From RYN-124 sp046262175 (GTDB taxonomy: Bacteria; Actinomycetota; Actinomycetes; Mycobacteriales; SCTD01), in contig JBHENF010000219.1 in the NCBI GenBank assembly GCA_046262175.1, forward strand, positions 1 to 10,523: a stretch of DNA of 10,523 nt, read 5' to 3'. Positions within the stretch are counted from its first letter, which is position 1, and every line of letters begins with the position of its first letter. The translations under genes were made by a program, and so were the position numbers. Shown piece by piece: positions 1 through 4,960 of this stretch. Below the pieces are notes generated by a model. The model had not been told where the DNA came from, did no database searches, and saw nothing but the letters and a program-made list of their open reading frames with translations.

Positions 1-91
1 TCTCGGCGACGTACGGCGCCAGCGCGTCGAGGTCGGCACGGGACGGCTCGTCGGCTGCGTCGCCCCAGCCCCAGACGGCGTAGCTGCTCAC
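1..91 (-). CDS. N-terminal fragment of a protein, possibly an FAD-linked oxidase (alkyl-DHAP synthase-like)
   Basis: Reading leftward from a GTG at 91-89 gives 30 codons without a stop before the window ends, beginning MSSYAVWGWGDAADEPSR. The GTG overlaps the TGA of the SAF gene (GTGA, 88-91), the same coupling as at the mtnP-SAF junction, so this is very probably the next gene of the same operon. The codons have the GC-rich third positions of a real gene. A short aromatic, glycine-rich start with WGWG followed by an acidic stretch resembles, from memory, actinobacterial FAD-binding oxidases related to alkylglycerone-phosphate synthase. Only the first 30 residues are visible and no FAD-binding motif is reached, so the product name is an inference; the existence of a coding start here is much better supported. 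Confidence 0.55.
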   Translation of the reverse strand, partial: MSSYAVWGWGDAADEPSRADLDALAPYVAE

Positions 92-720
92 GCCGCCGGC
101 CGCAGGGCGACGGACAGTCGGCTCGACACGGCAGCGGCGGCCAGTCGCCGCGCGACGGGAGCGTCCACCGCCAGCACGACCAGGGCGCCCTCCCCGCCGT
201 CGTCGCCGGTTGCCGGGACAGCGAGCACGCGTACGTCGTCGGCGACCACCTGCGCGTCCGGCGTCGCGCCCGGCTGGGCCGCCGCCGCCAGCACGTCCAC
301 GTGGTCACCCGCGTGCAGCAGCGCAGCCGACGCGGCGTCGGCGAGCCGCACCGGCACAGCCAGCCCGCCGCGGTCGCTGTCGAGCAGCGCCGCCCCCGCG
401 AGGCGCACGTCGGTCAGCGCCTCCCCGCGCCGCACGGGCGCCGCGAGCAGCCGGCCGACGACCTCCGGCAGCGCCGTGAGCGCACCGTCCGGCACCGCTG
501 CCCGGGGCACCTCCACAGCCGCCACGTCCGCCTCCTCGAGCGCCGCGCCGGCGGGCAGGTCGCGGGCCGCGCGCAGCACCAGGACCCCCGGAACCTCCGA
601 CGGTGCGAGGACGCCCAGGGCGGACGCGACCGAGCCGGCGGCGAGCCCCGCCGCGAGCAGGCCGCGGTGCCGGCTGAGCGCCCGCACGACGTCGAGCCGG
701 CTCAGCGAGGGGCTCCTCAC
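88..720 (-). CDS. SAF-domain, CpaB/RcpC-like membrane-anchored protein
   Basis: The protein has 210 residues. It has a short basic cytoplasmic N-terminus, one hydrophobic alanine/leucine-rich segment (about residues 20-39), an SAF domain (about 44-107, with DLPAGAALEEADV and an RRGEALTDVRL end) and an RcpC/CpaB-like part (about 118-206, containing GDHVDVL at 138-144). This is the architecture of CpaB/RcpC proteins, which in Flp/Tad pilus systems act in the periplasm around the secretin, and of a broad set of orphan SAF proteins in Gram-positive actinobacteria. No other Tad genes are visible, so a pilus role is not shown. The GTG start at 718-720 overlaps the mtnP stop as GTGA; a much longer upstream reading in this frame only shadows mtnP. 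Its own TGA again overlaps the next start. It is likely expressed from the mtnP promoter. No oddities are seen apart from the lack of pilus partners. Confidence 0.8.
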   Translation of the reverse strand: MRSPSLSRLDVVRALSRHRGLLAAGLAAGSVASALGVLAPSEVPGVLVLRAARDLPAGAALEEADVAAVEVPRAAVPDGALTALPEVVGRLLAAPVRRGEALTDVRLAGAALLDSDRGGLAVPVRLADAASAALLHAGDHVDVLAAAAQPGATPDAQVVADDVRVLAVPATGDDGGEGALVVLAVDAPVARRLAAAAVSSRLSVALRPAA

Positions 721-1520
721 GGCAGCTCCAGGGCGACGTCGATGCCGTCGAGCGACGAACGGCAGGCGCACCCGGGCTCGGTCGGGAGCGCGGCGATGAC
801 GTCGTACAGGAGCTCGCGCAGGCGCTCCGTGTTGGCGGCGAAGAAGCGGAAGACCTCCTCCTGGGTCACCGACGCGCCGCCCTCGACGTCCGCGTCCAGG
901 TCCGTGACGAGGGCGACGGACGTGTAGCAGAGCGCCAGCTCGCGGGCCAGGACGGCCTCGGGGTGGCCGGTCATGTTGACGACCGCCCAGCCCTGGGCAG
1001 CGAACCACTGCGACTCCGCGCGCGTCGAGAACCGCGGGCCCTCGACGACGACCATCGTCCCGCCGTCGCGGACCGGCCACTGCGCGGCGCCCGCGGCTGC
1101 GACGGCCGCGGCACGACCTGTGGGGCAGTAGGGGTCGGCGAACGAGACGTGCACCGCGCCCGTGTCGTGGAAGGTCTGCGTACGGCCGGAGGTGCGATCG
1201 ACCAGCTGGTCGGGCACCACGAGCGCGCCCGGACCCAGCTCGGGGCGCAGCCCGCCGACGGCGCACGGGGCGAGCACCTGCCGCACGCCGAGGCTGCGCA
1301 GCGCCCACAGGTTGGCGCGGTAGGGGATCCGGTGCGGCGGGAAGCGGTGGTCGCGGCCGTGCCGCGGCACGAACGCAATGGGTCGGCCGCGGACCTCGCC
1401 GACGACGAGCGGATCGCTCGGCGGCCCGTACGGCGTCTCGACCTCGACCTCGCGCGCGTCCGTCAGGAACGCGTACAGCCCCGATCCGCCGATGACGCCG
1501 ATCTCGGCGTGCTCGCTCAT
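717..1520 (-). CDS. mtnP: S-methyl-5'-thioadenosine phosphorylase
   Basis: The protein has 267 residues, the usual length of the PNP/MTAP family. It cleaves 5'-methylthioadenosine with phosphate to adenine and 5-methylthioribose-1-phosphate in the cytoplasm, starting methionine salvage and removing a polyamine and SAM by-product. Visible motifs are the phosphate loop GGSG (11-14), RHG (53-55), EGPRFSTRAE (160-169), NMTGHPE (182-188, with the ribose-contacting Met) and TDLD (206-209), whose Asp pair is the MTAP signature for a 6-aminopurine base. The sequence from PYRANLWAL through VPDQLVDRTSGR closely resembles what I remember of M. tuberculosis Rv0535, including the ELP C-terminus and a Cys pair near the end (CAC, 251-253). 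The ATG at 1520 has a GGAGG Shine-Dalgarno 5 nt upstream and a TAGGGT -10 further up at 1553-1548. It leads a coupled mtnP-SAF-(oxidase) operon. The family call is secure. Confidence 0.96.
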   Translation of the reverse strand: MSEHAEIGVIGGSGLYAFLTDAREVEVETPYGPPSDPLVVGEVRGRPIAFVPRHGRDHRFPPHRIPYRANLWALRSLGVRQVLAPCAVGGLRPELGPGALVVPDQLVDRTSGRTQTFHDTGAVHVSFADPYCPTGRAAAVAAAGAAQWPVRDGGTMVVVEGPRFSTRAESQWFAAQGWAVVNMTGHPEAVLARELALCYTSVALVTDLDADVEGGASVTQEEVFRFFAANTERLRELLYDVIAALPTEPGCACRSSLDGIDVALELP

Positions 1521-1547
1521 GGTGCCCTCCGTCCGGCCGACGGGGCG

Positions 1548-1553
1548 ACCCTA
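1548..1553 (-). promoter_or_regulatory. Candidate -10 box of the mtnP operon promoter
   Basis: On the minus strand this hexamer reads TAGGGT, matching the actinobacterial TAnnnT -10 consensus and identical to the -10 proposed for galU. A start site about 7 nt downstream (near 1541) would leave a 5' leader of about 20 nt that still carries the GGAGG Shine-Dalgarno of mtnP. No convincing -35 (TTGAC-like) is seen at 16-18 nt spacing. It is inferred from sequence only. Confidence 0.45.
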
Positions 1554-1580
1554 GGAGGACGAGCCGACCGCCGACGCGGT

Positions 1581-1627
1581 CTACCCACAGCGGCGGGCGC
1601 TGTCCACAACCGTCGGGCTTGTCCCGC
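1581..1627 (+). repeat. DnaA-box-like degenerate repeat, 19-nt period
   Basis: CTACCCACA (1581-1589) and CTGTCCACA (1600-1608) start 19 nt apart, and a weaker third copy starting TTGTCC (1619) continues the same 19-nt period. The second copy matches the Streptomyces-type DnaA box TTGTCCACA at 8 of 9 positions; the first matches TTATCCACA at 7 of 9; the third fits only in its first six bases. The block lies immediately upstream of the mtnP -10 box, where a regulator would bind. This could be a DnaA-responsive operator or a chance GC-rich repeat. Confidence 0.35.
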
Positions 1628-1691
1628 CTCAGTCGGCGACGCGCGTCGGGCGGTCGCGCGCGTGGCGGGAAAGCGAACCCCGGGTGAGTTG

Positions 1692-1745
1692 AGGGTCGGG
1701 AGAGGACCCGCTAGCTGGCCTGCAAGCGGGTTCTGTCCCGACTCT
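1692..1745. repeat. Long imperfect inverted repeat (21-position stem, 12-nt loop)
   Basis: The arms 1692-1712 and 1725-1745 pair at 20 of 21 positions when read as plus-strand RNA: 18 Watson-Crick pairs, G-U at 1694/1743 and 1705/1732, and one G-G mismatch at 1702/1735. Two uninterrupted 7-bp blocks, GTCGGGA/TCCCGAC and ACCCGCT/AGCGGGT, form most of the stem. The loop is 1713-1724 and could add two G-C pairs. Read as minus-strand RNA the G-U pairs become C-A mismatches, leaving 18 pairs. No U-tract follows on either side, so it is not a classic intrinsic terminator. It may be an attenuating or processing hairpin in the fmdB-mtnP transcript, a small RNA, or a protein-binding palindrome. Confidence 0.6.
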
Positions 1746-1821
1746 GAACGCGCTCGCGGTCTCCGGGCCTCAGTTGGCCGGTGACCCCGGCGAGCCACCG
1801 GGCGGCGCGAGTGGCGCATCA

Positions 1822-1835
1822 CCCGCTGCGGCGGG
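1822..1835 (-). terminator. Weak candidate hairpin after the fmdB-like stop
   Basis: On the minus strand the hairpin CCCGC-CGCA-GCGGG begins 11 nt after the TGA of the zinc-ribbon gene. It is short and is followed by GTGATGC rather than a run of U, so it would be an inefficient terminator at best. Read-through into the mtnP region is therefore possible. It is listed because of its position directly after a gene end. Confidence 0.25.
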
Positions 1836-1846
1836 ACAAGAGACCG

Positions 1847-2218
1847 TCAGGCGCTCTTGGCCGCCGGGGTCGACGACGTGCTCGACGGGTTGCCCGACCT
1901 GCCCGAGCCCTTCTCGGAGGACGTGCTGGAGGCGGCGGCGGCGTCCTTCTTCGGCGCCGCGTCGCCCTTCTTGTCGCTGCTCTTGTCGCTGCTCTTCTCG
2001 CTGCCGCCTGAGTCGCCGGAGCTCGCAGCCGTGCCGGCCGGCTTGCGGCTGTCGTTCTTGTAGAAGCCCGAGCCCTTGAACACCACGCCCACTGCCGAGA
2101 ACACCTTGCGCAGCGCCCCGCCACACGCCGGACAGTCCGTCAGGGCGGCGTCGGTGAACGACTGCACCGCCTCGAGCTGGTCGCCGCACGCGGTGCACGC
2201 GTACTGGTAGGTCGGCAC
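1847..2218 (-). CDS. FmdB-family zinc-ribbon protein, Ruc-like heat-shock chaperone
   Basis: The protein has 123 residues. The N-terminus MPTYQYACTACG carries an FmdB-type zinc ribbon with C8-x2-C11 and C29-x2-C32, followed by the family signature VVFKGSGFYKND (45-56). From about residue 57 to the end the chain is a hydrophilic Ser/Lys/Asp/Ala/Gly-rich tail with no predicted fold. This matches, as I recall it, M. tuberculosis Rv0991c (Ruc), a zinc-ribbon protein with a disordered tail shown to be a redox-regulated chaperone that cooperates with the Hsp70 system. The GTG start at 2216-2218 is chosen because MPTYQY is the normal family N-terminus and a perfect AGGAGG lies 6 nt upstream; a longer reading through the upstream region adds unrelated sequence. 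A CIRCE operator lies directly ahead of the Shine-Dalgarno, so repression by HrcA and induction by heat are expected. The family is secure; the chaperone role is by analogy. Confidence 0.9.
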   Translation of the reverse strand: MPTYQYACTACGDQLEAVQSFTDAALTDCPACGGALRKVFSAVGVVFKGSGFYKNDSRKPAGTAASSGDSGGSEKSSDKSSDKKGDAAPKKDAAAASSTSSEKGSGRSGNPSSTSSTPAAKSA

Positions 2219-2231
2219 GCGGGTCCTCCTG

Positions 2232-2258
2232 TTGGCACTCTCGGTTGCTGAGTGCCAG
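2232..2258 (-). promoter_or_regulatory. CIRCE operator (HrcA binding site)
   Basis: The arms TTGGCACTC (2232-2240) and GAGTGCCAG (2250-2258) flank a 9-nt spacer (2241-2249). This is the CIRCE layout (TTAGCACTC-N9-GAGTGCTAA): the GCACTC/GAGTGC cores are exact, the spacer length is exact, and 8 of 9 arm positions are mutually complementary. It ends 1 nt before the AGGAGG Shine-Dalgarno of the zinc-ribbon gene, so HrcA bound here would block transcription of that gene. A weak -10 (CACACT, minus strand, 2262-2257) overlaps its upstream edge, which would put the start site inside the operator, as is common for CIRCE. HrcA itself is not encoded in the window. Confidence 0.9.
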
Positions 2259-2294
2259 TGTGCGGCACGCCGGGTGGCCGCGTCCAGCGACCGG

Positions 2295-2786
2295 TCAGGC
2301 CGCGAGCGGGAGGCGGTCGAGGGCAGAGGCGCCGCCGTCACCGCCCAGCTGCGCCAGGACGGCGTCCAGGTCGACCGCGGCGTCCGCTTCGTCGGCTCGG
2401 TCGTCCTCGTCGAGCTCGCGCCGCCGGAGCTGGACCCACACCGTCTTGCCGGTCTCCCGGGCGTCGACCCCCCACGCCTCGCTCAGCGTGTCGACCAGGC
2501 GCAGCCCGCGTCCGGTCGTCGCCTCCGCCCCGTACCGGCGCGGCTGCAGGCGCACCGGCGACGAGTCCTCGACCTCGAGCCGCAGGCGGTCGTCCTCCGA
2601 GATCACCCGAACGCGAAACTCCGTCCGCGCGTGCAGCGCGCAGTTACCGGCGAGCTCGGCGATGATCTGCGCCGCCGCCCACGAGGCGTCGTCGCACCCC
2701 CAGTCGGCGAGCGCGCGGGTCACCAGCCGGCGCGCGGCCGGGACGCTGCTGGGGTCGCTGGAGAACGACGCGCTGGCCTCCGGCAC
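2295..2786 (-). CDS. ATP-binding protein, RsbW/SpoIIAB-like anti-sigma factor type
   Basis: The protein has 163 residues with a single GHKL/HATPase_c_2 domain over about residues 5-120. The N box is ELAGNCALHA (44-53, with E44 and N48 in place for Mg-ATP), the G1 region is LEVEDSSP (70-77) and the G2 region is TTGRGLRLVDTLSEAWGV (90-107). Actinobacteria carry many such stand-alone kinases, which phosphorylate anti-sigma-antagonist (STAS) proteins or bind a sigma factor; no partner gene is adjacent, so the target is unknown. Residues about 124-163 form an acidic tail beyond the ATPase fold. The GTG start at 2786 has no Shine-Dalgarno but sits 6 nt after a TACGAT -10 box, suggesting a leaderless mRNA. 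The upstream ATG at 2794 is out of frame. The TGA ends 36 nt before the downstream CIRCE site. The family is secure, the specific role is not. Confidence 0.87.
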   Translation of the reverse strand: MPEASASFSSDPSSVPAARRLVTRALADWGCDDASWAAAQIIAELAGNCALHARTEFRVRVISEDDRLRLEVEDSSPVRLQPRRYGAEATTGRGLRLVDTLSEAWGVDARETGKTVWVQLRRRELDEDDRADEADAAVDLDAVLAQLGGDGGASALDRLPLAA

Positions 2787-2792
2787 GGCGGC

Positions 2793-2798
2793 ATCGTA
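2793..2798 (-). promoter_or_regulatory. -10 box for a leaderless transcript of the anti-sigma-type gene
   Basis: On the minus strand the hexamer reads TACGAT, a good TAnnnT match, and the GTG start codon follows after 6 nt (GCCGCC). Transcription would begin at or within a base of the start codon, explaining the lack of a Shine-Dalgarno. No clear -35 is visible. Confidence 0.5.
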
Positions 2799-2854
2799 GG
2801 GCTACGCGTCGCGTCCCTCCAGCCCCGCAAACGGCGCGAGAAGCGACATCTGCG

Positions 2855-2866
2855 ACAACGGGTTGT
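2855..2866. repeat. Short perfect palindrome in a divergent intergenic region
   Basis: ACAAC and GTTGT flank a GG spacer, giving a 5-2-5 perfect inverted repeat between the divergent anti-sigma-type gene and the small membrane protein gene. It could be an operator half-site pair. It is short enough to occur by chance, and no known regulator is assigned. Confidence 0.25.
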
Positions 2867-2949
2867 GGTCGGACCGGCACTATGCGTGTGGCGCGCCCCT
2901 CGAGTGGGAAGATCGCGGAGTGACCCGCCGGTGTGGCGGCGATGCGAAC

Positions 2950-2953
2950 GGAG
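2950..2953 (+). promoter_or_regulatory. Shine-Dalgarno that sets the start of the small membrane protein
   Basis: GGAG lies 5 nt upstream of the GTG at 2959-2961. This favours the 47-residue reading over the in-frame GTG at 2920, which has no Shine-Dalgarno but does follow a GAAGAT hexamer by 6 nt and could be a leaderless alternative. Confidence 0.55.
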
Positions 2954-2958
2954 CCCTC

Positions 2959-3102
2959 GTGGTCGTCCTCGGAGTCATCCTTCTGATCCTCGGCCTGGTC
3001 CTCGGCCAGAGCCTGCTCGTCACGATCGGCCTGATCCTGCTGGTCGTCGGCCTCGTCCTGAACTTCGTCCCCCTGGGCGGCACCCGGCGCCGGTACTACT
3101 GA
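2959..3102 (+). CDS. Small two-helix membrane protein (DUF6131-like)
   Basis: The protein has 47 residues: two hydrophobic helices (about 2-15 and 20-36) separated by a GQSLLVT turn and ending in a basic, aromatic tail GGTRRRYY. It has the look of the DUF6131 family of very small actinobacterial membrane proteins, which start with an M-I/V-V-L-G-type sequence and end in an Arg/Tyr-rich tail; their function is unknown. The start at 2959 is supported by GGAG 5 nt upstream and by family length. An alternative in-frame GTG at 2920 would add 13 hydrophilic residues. The gene stands alone, divergent from the anti-sigma-type gene, and is closed by a strong intrinsic terminator, so it is a single-gene transcript. 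The tail with clustered arginines is expected on the cytoplasmic side. Confidence 0.75.
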   Translation: MVVLGVILLILGLVLGQSLLVTIGLILLVVGLVLNFVPLGGTRRRYY

Positions 3103-3132
3103 CCCACCGTCGGCCGGCACAGGCCGCGCTGC

Positions 3133-3175
3133 ACGACGCCCGCGGGGGCTCCGCTCGCCCCGCGGGCTTCGTCGT
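3133..3175 (+). terminator. Strong intrinsic terminator after the small membrane protein gene
   Basis: A perfect 10-bp GC stem (3138-3147 with 3158-3167, CCCGCGGGG/CCCCGCGGG) has a 10-nt loop. The lower part extends as ACGAC (3133-3137) with GTCGT (3171-3175) across a TTC bulge. A moderately T-rich TTCGTCGTT follows the main stem on the plus strand. It starts 31 nt after the stop codon and lies ahead of the MFS gene, so it separates the two plus-strand units. Confidence 0.8.
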
Positions 3176-3195
3176 TCCCGGGTAGAACTGCCGGG

Positions 3196-4449
3196 GTGAC
3201 CACGAGCCCCGCGACGGCCACCGCGGCGGGTGCGGATGACGTCGCCGGGCTGGTGGGGCTGCCGACCGGCCGCCCACGGCTGGTCCTCCTCCTGGGCGCG
3301 CTGTCGGCGTTCGGGCCGATGTCGCTCGACATGTACCTGCCGGGCTTCCCGGTCCTCGCCCGGGATCTGCACACCACTGCTGCACCGGTGCAGCTGACGA
3401 TCACCTCGTGCCTGGTCGGCCTGGCCGCCGGGCAGGTCCTTGCCGGGCCGCTCAGCGACCGCTTCGGCCGCCGGCGGCCGCTCGTCGCCGGACTGCTGCT
3501 GTACGCGGTGGCGTCCCTCCTGTGCGCCGGGGCTCCCGGGATCGGCGCGCTGGTGGGACTGCGGCTGCTTCAGGGGCTCGGCGGGTCAGCCGGGATCGTC
3601 GTCGCGCGGGCTGTCGTACGCGACCTCTACAGCGGCATCGAGGCGGCCCGCTTCTTCGCTCTGCTGATGCTCGTCAACGGGTTGGCGCCGATCCTCGCGC
3701 CGCTGTTCGGCGCGCAGGTGCTGCACGTCGCCGGCTGGCGGGCGGTGTTCGTCGTGCTCACCGGCTTCGGGCTGCTGCTGGCGGTGCTGGTCTCGCTGGG
3801 GCTGCCCGAGACCCTGCCGCCGGAGCGCCGTCAGCCCGGCGGCGTCCGGTCGACGCTCGGCACGTTCGGCCGGCTGCTGCGCGACCGCGCCTTCCTGGGC
3901 TGCGCCCTGTCCGCCGGGTTCGTCTTCGGCTCGCTGTTCGCGTACATCGCCGGGTCGTCGTTCGTGCTGCAGACGAAGTACGGCCTGTCGCCGCAGACCT
4001 TCAGCCTGGTGTTCGGCGGCAACGCGTTCGGGCTCATCGCGGCCAGCCAGGTGTCGGCGCGGGTCGTCGGGCGGTACGGGCCGCGCGCCCTGCTCACCAC
4101 CGGCATCGTCATCTCCGCAGTCGGCGCGGCCGCGCTGCTGCTGTCGGTGCTGCTCGACTTCGGCCTGCCGGCGGTGCTCCCGTCGCTGCTGCTGGTCGTC
4201 ATGAGCGTCGGGCTGGTCGCCCCGAACGCCGCGGCACTGGCGCTGGCCGGCCACCCGCGCACTGCCGGGAGCGCCTCCGCTCTGCTCGGCCTCGCGCAGT
4301 ACATCGTCGGCGGCCTCGCGGCTCCGCTCGTGGGGCTCGCGGGCAGCGGCAGCGCCGTGCCACTTGCCGTCGTCGTCGCCGTCAGCAGCGCGGCCGCGGT
4401 GCTCACGCGCGTGCTGGTGCTGTCTCCAGCAGCCCGCCAGACGGCGTGA
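3196..4449 (+). CDS. Bcr/CflA-type MFS multidrug efflux transporter
   Basis: The protein has 417 residues and about 12 hydrophobic helices. It has the DMYLPGFPVLARDL signature typical of the Bcr/CflA drug:H+ antiporter subfamily at the end of helix 1, MFS motif A (GPLSDRFGRRRPLVAG) in the helix 2-3 loop, and a helix 4-5 region with RLLQGLGGSAGIVVARAVVRD, close to the motif B/C region of drug antiporters. It would export a small toxic compound in exchange for protons across the cytoplasmic membrane; the substrate cannot be read from the sequence. The GTG at 3196 is preceded by a terminator and has no good Shine-Dalgarno; GTAGAAC about 7 nt upstream may be a -10 for a leaderless mRNA, though it does not strictly fit TAnnnT. 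Its last 47 nt overlap the opposing cyclo-ligase gene. Subfamily confidence is high, substrate unknown. Confidence 0.92.
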   Translation: MTTSPATATAAGADDVAGLVGLPTGRPRLVLLLGALSAFGPMSLDMYLPGFPVLARDLHTTAAPVQLTITSCLVGLAAGQVLAGPLSDRFGRRRPLVAGLLLYAVASLLCAGAPGIGALVGLRLLQGLGGSAGIVVARAVVRDLYSGIEAARFFALLMLVNGLAPILAPLFGAQVLHVAGWRAVFVVLTGFGLLLAVLVSLGLPETLPPERRQPGGVRSTLGTFGRLLRDRAFLGCALSAGFVFGSLFAYIAGSSFVLQTKYGLSPQTFSLVFGGNAFGLIAASQVSARVVGRYGPRALLTTGIVISAVGAAALLLSVLLDFGLPAVLPSLLLVVMSVGLVAPNAAALALAGHPRTAGSASALLGLAQYIVGGLAAPLVGLAGSGSAVPLAVVVAVSSAAAVLTRVLVLSPAARQTA

Positions 4450-4954
4450 CCGCCGCGGTGACCGGCACGTCGTGCGGGTCGGCCGGCAGCCGCTCGACCA
4501 GCTCGCCGTCGTGCAGCAGTGCGATCGTCCGGCCGGTCGCGCGGCGCAGCGCCCGGTCGTAGGAGCCGCCGCCGCGGCCGAGCCGGGTGCCGGCGACGTC
4601 GACGGCCAGCGCCGGCACCAGCACCAGGTCGCACGACGAGATCGCGGCCCCCCCGAGCCGCGGGCCGACGGGTTCGAGCAGGCCGCGCGGTCCCGGTCGC
4701 AGGTCGCGCCCGACCGCCCAGTCCAGGTCGTCGTCCGGGAGCAGCACCGGCAGCAGCACGTCGTCGCGCAGCGCGAGCAGCGACGTGGTGCGGGGCTCAC
4801 TGCCGACGGAGACGTACGCCGCCACCCGCCGCGCCCCGACGACGAGGTCGCGCAACCACGCCATCAGCGCCTGCGCCGCGTCCTCGCGCTGCTGGGCGGG
4901 AAGGGCCGCGCGCCGGAGGAGACCCGATCGGCGGAACGACGCCTTGTCCTGCAC
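4403..4954 (-). CDS. 5-formyltetrahydrofolate cyclo-ligase
   Basis: The protein has 183 residues. It converts 5-formyl-THF to 5,10-methenyl-THF using ATP, returning a storage folate to one-carbon metabolism in the cytoplasm. It shows the N-terminal DKASFRR (K4 and R8 pattern contacting ATP), the substrate-binding YVSVGSEPRT region (47-56), LLEPVGP (92-98), the DLVLVPALAVD strand (109-119) and the hallmark LGRGGGSYDR (125-134). The GTG start at 4954 has no Shine-Dalgarno but follows a GATGCT hexamer by 6 nt, as in a leaderless mRNA; the open frame continues upstream into the divergent GGDEF gene but that part looks non-coding. It resembles M. tuberculosis Rv0992c in position next to galU. It is divergent from the GGDEF gene and convergent with the MFS gene, overlapping the latter by 47 nt. 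Confidence 0.93.
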   Translation of the reverse strand: MQDKASFRRSGLLRRAALPAQQREDAAQALMAWLRDLVVGARRVAAYVSVGSEPRTTSLLALRDDVLLPVLLPDDDLDWAVGRDLRPGPRGLLEPVGPRLGGAAISSCDLVLVPALAVDVAGTRLGRGGGSYDRALRRATGRTIALLHDGELVERLPADPHDVPVTAAVTPSGGLLETAPARA

Positions 4955-4960
4955 CGTGCG

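Larger units (their letters stand above)
1521..1846. other. Non-coding gap between fmdB-like gene and mtnP, rich in inverted repeats
   Basis: These 326 nt separate two minus-strand genes. Open frames exist on both strands but give arginine/proline-rich low-complexity products with no family resemblance, no Shine-Dalgarno and no counterpart I recognise, so I regard the gap as non-coding. From the mtnP side it holds the TAGGGT -10 (1548-1553), DnaA-box-like repeats (1581-1627), a long imperfect hairpin (1692-1745), a bulged hairpin at 1763-1781 (GCC/GGC core with CCG/CGG outer pairs), a 5-bp hairpin at 1786-1802 (CCCGG/CCGGG) and a 5-bp hairpin at 1822-1835 just after the fmdB-like stop codon. 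The concentration of structure suggests transcription control between the heat-shock gene and the mtnP operon, but which RNA strand is used is unknown. Confidence 0.6.

Noticed and set aside
88..1308. A 406-codon minus-strand frame as one long protein
   Set aside because: Only its last 210 codons, from the GTG at 720, look like a real protein. The rest overlaps mtnP in another frame and is low-complexity.
1581..1627. A replication origin based on DnaA-box-like sequences
   Set aside because: Only one copy is a good match, there is no AT-rich unwinding region, and no dnaA, dnaN or gyrB gene is nearby.
1655..1690. A tRNA T-arm-like stretch on the minus strand (GGGGTTCGCTTTCCC)
   Set aside because: The T-loop lacks the expected A at position 58, and I find no matching acceptor stem, D-arm or anticodon arm around it.
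1517..1822. Open reading frames across the fmdB-mtnP gap on both strands
   Set aside because: The products are Arg/Pro/Ala-rich, have no Shine-Dalgarno or family features, and run through strong hairpins and a promoter. They look like frame openness from high GC.
1521..1846. A SAM or other riboswitch ahead of mtnP
   Set aside because: The hairpins do not match any riboswitch consensus I know, and the mtnP -10 at 1548-1553 would start the transcript downstream of them.
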